Source: Alphaproteobacteria bacterium
GTDB taxonomy: Bacteria > Pseudomonadota > Alphaproteobacteria > Rhizobiales > Hyphomicrobiaceae
DNA: 34,517 bases
Assembly (NCBI GenBank): GCA_022600345.1
Contig: JAHZKP010000118.1
Location: 1-34,517 of the forward strand
Direction: 5' to 3'
This document shows positions 33,306-34,517 of this stretch, in pieces; the stretch's first letter is position 1; every line of letters starts with the position of its first letter. The notes below the pieces were generated by a model, which worked only from the letters and a program-made list of their open reading frames with translations, ran no database searches and had not been told where the DNA came from. A program made the position numbers and the translations under genes.

Positions 33306-33339
33306 AACGGCCCGGCCGGAGGGATGCGGCCGAGCCGTT
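33306..33339 (-). terminator. Hairpin terminating the 58-aa secreted-protein gene
   Basis: AACGGC and CGGCC on one side pair with GGCCG and GCCGTT on the other, giving 11 pairs with single-base bulges around a ten-base loop. On the minus strand it is followed by ATTTCG, so the T tail is weak. It also lies after mnmD's stop on the plus strand and may serve both convergent genes. Confidence 0.5.
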
Positions 33340-33369
33340 GACAGGATCTGGCGAGATGCCTGTTCCTGA

Positions 33370-33546
33370 TCAGTCTTTGTAGGTTTTGACTGGTTTGGTG
33401 CCCCACTTGCTGCGCTGTTCGATCAGTTTCTCGGTCGATTCAGTTGTCAGGGCTGGCCGATCGCCAACCTTTTTATCACCAGCAAAGGCTGCGGGGGCGA
33501 ATGCGAGCGTGGCGCCGAGGGTGAGGGCTGTGGCCGTTCTGATCAT
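33370..33546 (-). CDS. Small secreted protein, 58 aa
   Basis: A 58-codon gene begins MIRTATALTLGATLAFAPAAFA, a complete signal peptide with AFA cleavage. The mature part has 36 residues, GDKKVGDRPALTTESTEKL and then IEQRSKWGTKPVKTYKD, strongly Lys rich with no cysteine. I do not recognise the family. Upstream on the minus strand, AGAGAGGAAC before the ATG is a ribosome-binding site (complement at about 33551-33560). It is one of three small secreted products in the window. Confidence 0.72.
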   Translation of the reverse strand: MIRTATALTLGATLAFAPAAFAGDKKVGDRPALTTESTEKLIEQRSKWGTKPVKTYKD

Positions 33547-33722
33547 TATGTTCCTCTCTGATGCGTTGGATTATTTTTTTCATCACGGGCGGTCGGCGCC
33601 GAAACCTCAAGGCGTCCGAACTCGCCTTCGACTAAAGTGGTTATTTTTTGTTTTGTTGGCAAGATGGTCGGGGGCGAATTCGTGCAAAAATTTGGCTCCG
33701 AGATGGCCGGGGTCGGTGGTCG

Positions 33723-33756
33723 CACAACAAAACGGGCGGCCTGATGAGACCGCCCG
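33723..33756 (-). terminator. Rho-independent terminator of the 87-aa secreted-protein gene
   Basis: On the minus strand, CGGGCGG pairs with CCGCCCG around a ten-base loop and is followed by TTTTGTTGTG. It lies 57 bases past the stop of the 87-aa gene. Confidence 0.8.
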
Positions 33757-33812
33757 CTTGCATTTTGACCACTACCTAACCGCGCTTGTGCGACCGTCTG
33801 GCGGGGCTATTA

Positions 33813-34076
33813 TTAATTGCCCAGGGCCTTGGATAGTTCAGCCTTGGCTTCGGCAGCCTTGGCCATGTCGCCGGCGTCGCATTGATCTTCCATCTTGGTC
33901 AGAAGCTCTTCGACTTCGCCCAGTTTTGCTTCTGATAGCTTTTTCGACTGGGCTGATTTGGCCAGTTCGAAGGCTTGCTTCATGCAGTCCTGGGGGTCTT
34001 TTGGGGCGTCAGCAGCGAAAGCGGTTCCCGCTGTTGCAACGCCGAATGCAGCGGCGATCATCAGGTGTTTGATCAT
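33813..34076 (-). CDS. Small secreted helical protein, 87 aa
   Basis: The 87-aa product has a signal peptide (MIKHLMIAAAFGVATAGTAFAADA, cleaved after AFA, residue 21) and a mature all-helical domain, CMKQAFELAKSAQSKKLSEAKL then GEVEELLTKMEDQCDAG and MAKAAEAKAELSKALG. Two cysteines could pair. It looks like a periplasmic helical hairpin of unknown function. A ribosome-binding site (GGAGCAAAAAAG) precedes the ATG on the minus strand, and a strong terminator follows. Confidence 0.8.
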   Translation of the reverse strand: MIKHLMIAAAFGVATAGTAFAADAPKDPQDCMKQAFELAKSAQSKKLSEAKLGEVEELLTKMEDQCDAGDMAKAAEAKAELSKALGN

Positions 34077-34159
34077 TCTTTTTTGCTCCGTTCAACATCT
34101 GTTCCAGCAGATCCGTGATCGCCGGATATTTGAATTGGGATTGTGGCTGTTCGACGGCC

Positions 34160-34232
34160 AGTGTTCCGTTTCAGACGTTTGCCACCGTTTGATGCTGGGT
34201 CGTCAGCAAATGTCTGAAACAAGAGGAACACT
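34160..34232. repeat. Mirrored hairpin element 1
   Basis: The left arm 34160-34182 (AGTGTTCC then GTTTCAGACGTTTGC) pairs with the right arm 34206-34232 except for a four-base bulge on the right side and one mismatch; the loop is 23 bases. Its reverse complement is homologous to element 2 with paired, compensating changes in the outer stem. Confidence 0.85.
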
Positions 34233-34247
34233 AGCAAGTCTATGTTT

Positions 34248-34326
34248 CTAGTGTAGCTTTTGTCTTCGACGTTTGCTCGCCAACCATGTAGCCGAACGCA
34301 GGCAAACGTCAAAGACGCTACACTAG
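34248..34326. repeat. Mirrored hairpin element 2
   Basis: The left arm 34248-34276 (CTAGTGTAGC, a four-base TTTT bulge, GTCTTCGACGTTTGC) pairs with the right arm 34302-34326 with one mismatch; the loop is 25 bases. It is the opposite-orientation relative of element 1, and its outer end CTAG joins the dispersed repeat copy at 34323. Confidence 0.85.
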
Positions 34327-34357
34327 CAGGCTGTTGAACAACTCAGTGAGGTCGCGA
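34323..34357 (+). repeat. Dispersed repeat copy B (CTAGCAGGCTGTTGAA...)
   Basis: Matches 5499-5533 at about 33 of 35 bases. It may be the end of an insertion sequence or MITE that continues to the window edge. No transposase sequence can be recognised in the remaining 160 bases. Confidence 0.6.
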
Positions 34358-34364
34358 TGCGAGA

Positions 34365-34452
34365 CGAAATTGACTGTCGGCAAGACGCGTCCGGTGCAGG
34401 TGTGGTGGATCCCACGGCAAACCGGCGCAACGCAGTCCGGCAGTCAATTTCG
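34365..34452. repeat. Inverted repeat CGAAATTGACTGTCGG
   Basis: The 16-base arm at 34365-34380 is repeated in inverse orientation at 34437-34452 with one mismatch, 56 bases apart. The region 34077-34517 otherwise shows no gene I can support; this inverted repeat and the hairpins above account for most of its structure. Confidence 0.65.
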
Positions 34453-34517
34453 CCGCATCCCCTTGGGACACCGCACTTTTTCGCCTCGGCGGCGTCGCGG
34501 CACTGGCCCATCGTGTC

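Noticed and set aside
34160-34326. Integron attC sites as an explanation of the mirrored hairpins
   Set aside because: Bulged hairpins of this size suggest attC, but the conserved RYYYAAC/GTTRRRY ends are absent and no integrase or gene cassette is nearby.
34323-34511. 62-aa minus-strand ORF as a transposase fragment
   Set aside because: Its translation shows no transposase motif. The repeat at its end resembles insertion-sequence termini, but that alone does not support a coding call.

Overview
The window is a GC-rich bacterial chromosome segment, most likely from an alphaproteobacterium of the order Hyphomicrobiales (Rhizobiales). This rests on an ATP12-type F1-ATPase chaperone gene, the run crcB - rluC - HAD phosphatase - ATP12 followed by propionyl-CoA carboxylase beta, an NfeD/SPFH pair, a DUF1289 protein, and the style of rlmE, hemH and tgt. 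No rRNA, tRNA, CRISPR array, complete insertion sequence or prophage was seen.

Layout. 1-5.5 kb: an AT-richer hypothetical ORF, kdsD (minus), an outer-membrane beta-barrel protein, tgt, and a small lipoprotein. 5.6-11.2 kb: a 95-aa protein, a NodU/CmcH-type carbamoyltransferase with a GTG-overlapping DUF1289 gene (minus), a divergent family-2 glycosyltransferase, a TPR protein, and a two-gene HTH/PIN toxin-antitoxin-like module. 11.2-18.4 kb: rlmE (minus), hemH plus a secreted protein, an SPFH - NfeD - NfeD-like cluster, two genes under 60 codons (a secreted peptide with its own terminator and a single-span membrane protein), and an HtrA/Deg protease. 18.4-20.3 kb: a SLOG (cpYpsA) protein and rarA. 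20.3-22.9 kb: an accessory patch containing palindromic repeats, a wrecked TIR-WD40 gene, a heptanucleotide array, a secreted helical protein, and a gene whose product carries the hallmarks of the Tae4 family of type VI secretion amidase effectors. 22.9-29 kb: the housekeeping block crcB - rluC - HAD - ATP12 - small membrane proteins - DUF2750 duplication - pccB, with a second, 18-unit heptanucleotide array after rluC. 29-34.5 kb: an endonuclease/exonuclease/phosphatase-family protein, a periplasmic FKBP, a cold-shock protein with a structured 3' end, divergent MnmC1-like oxidoreductase and MnmD-like methyltransferase genes, two small secreted proteins, and a repeat-rich end with two mirrored, covarying hairpins next to a dispersed repeat.

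Functional themes are envelope polysaccharide (kdsD, barrel protein, carbamoyltransferase, GT2), membrane and periplasmic quality control (SPFH/NfeD, HtrA, FKBP), tRNA/rRNA modification (tgt, rlmE, rluC, MnmD with its oxidoreductase), and an accessory layer. The points most worth checking are the orphan Tae4-like amidase with divergent secreted neighbour, the mirrored hairpins at 34160-34326, the 45-aa secreted peptide, the Tgt that has lost three of four zinc ligands, and a repeat motif that supplies gene stop codons.
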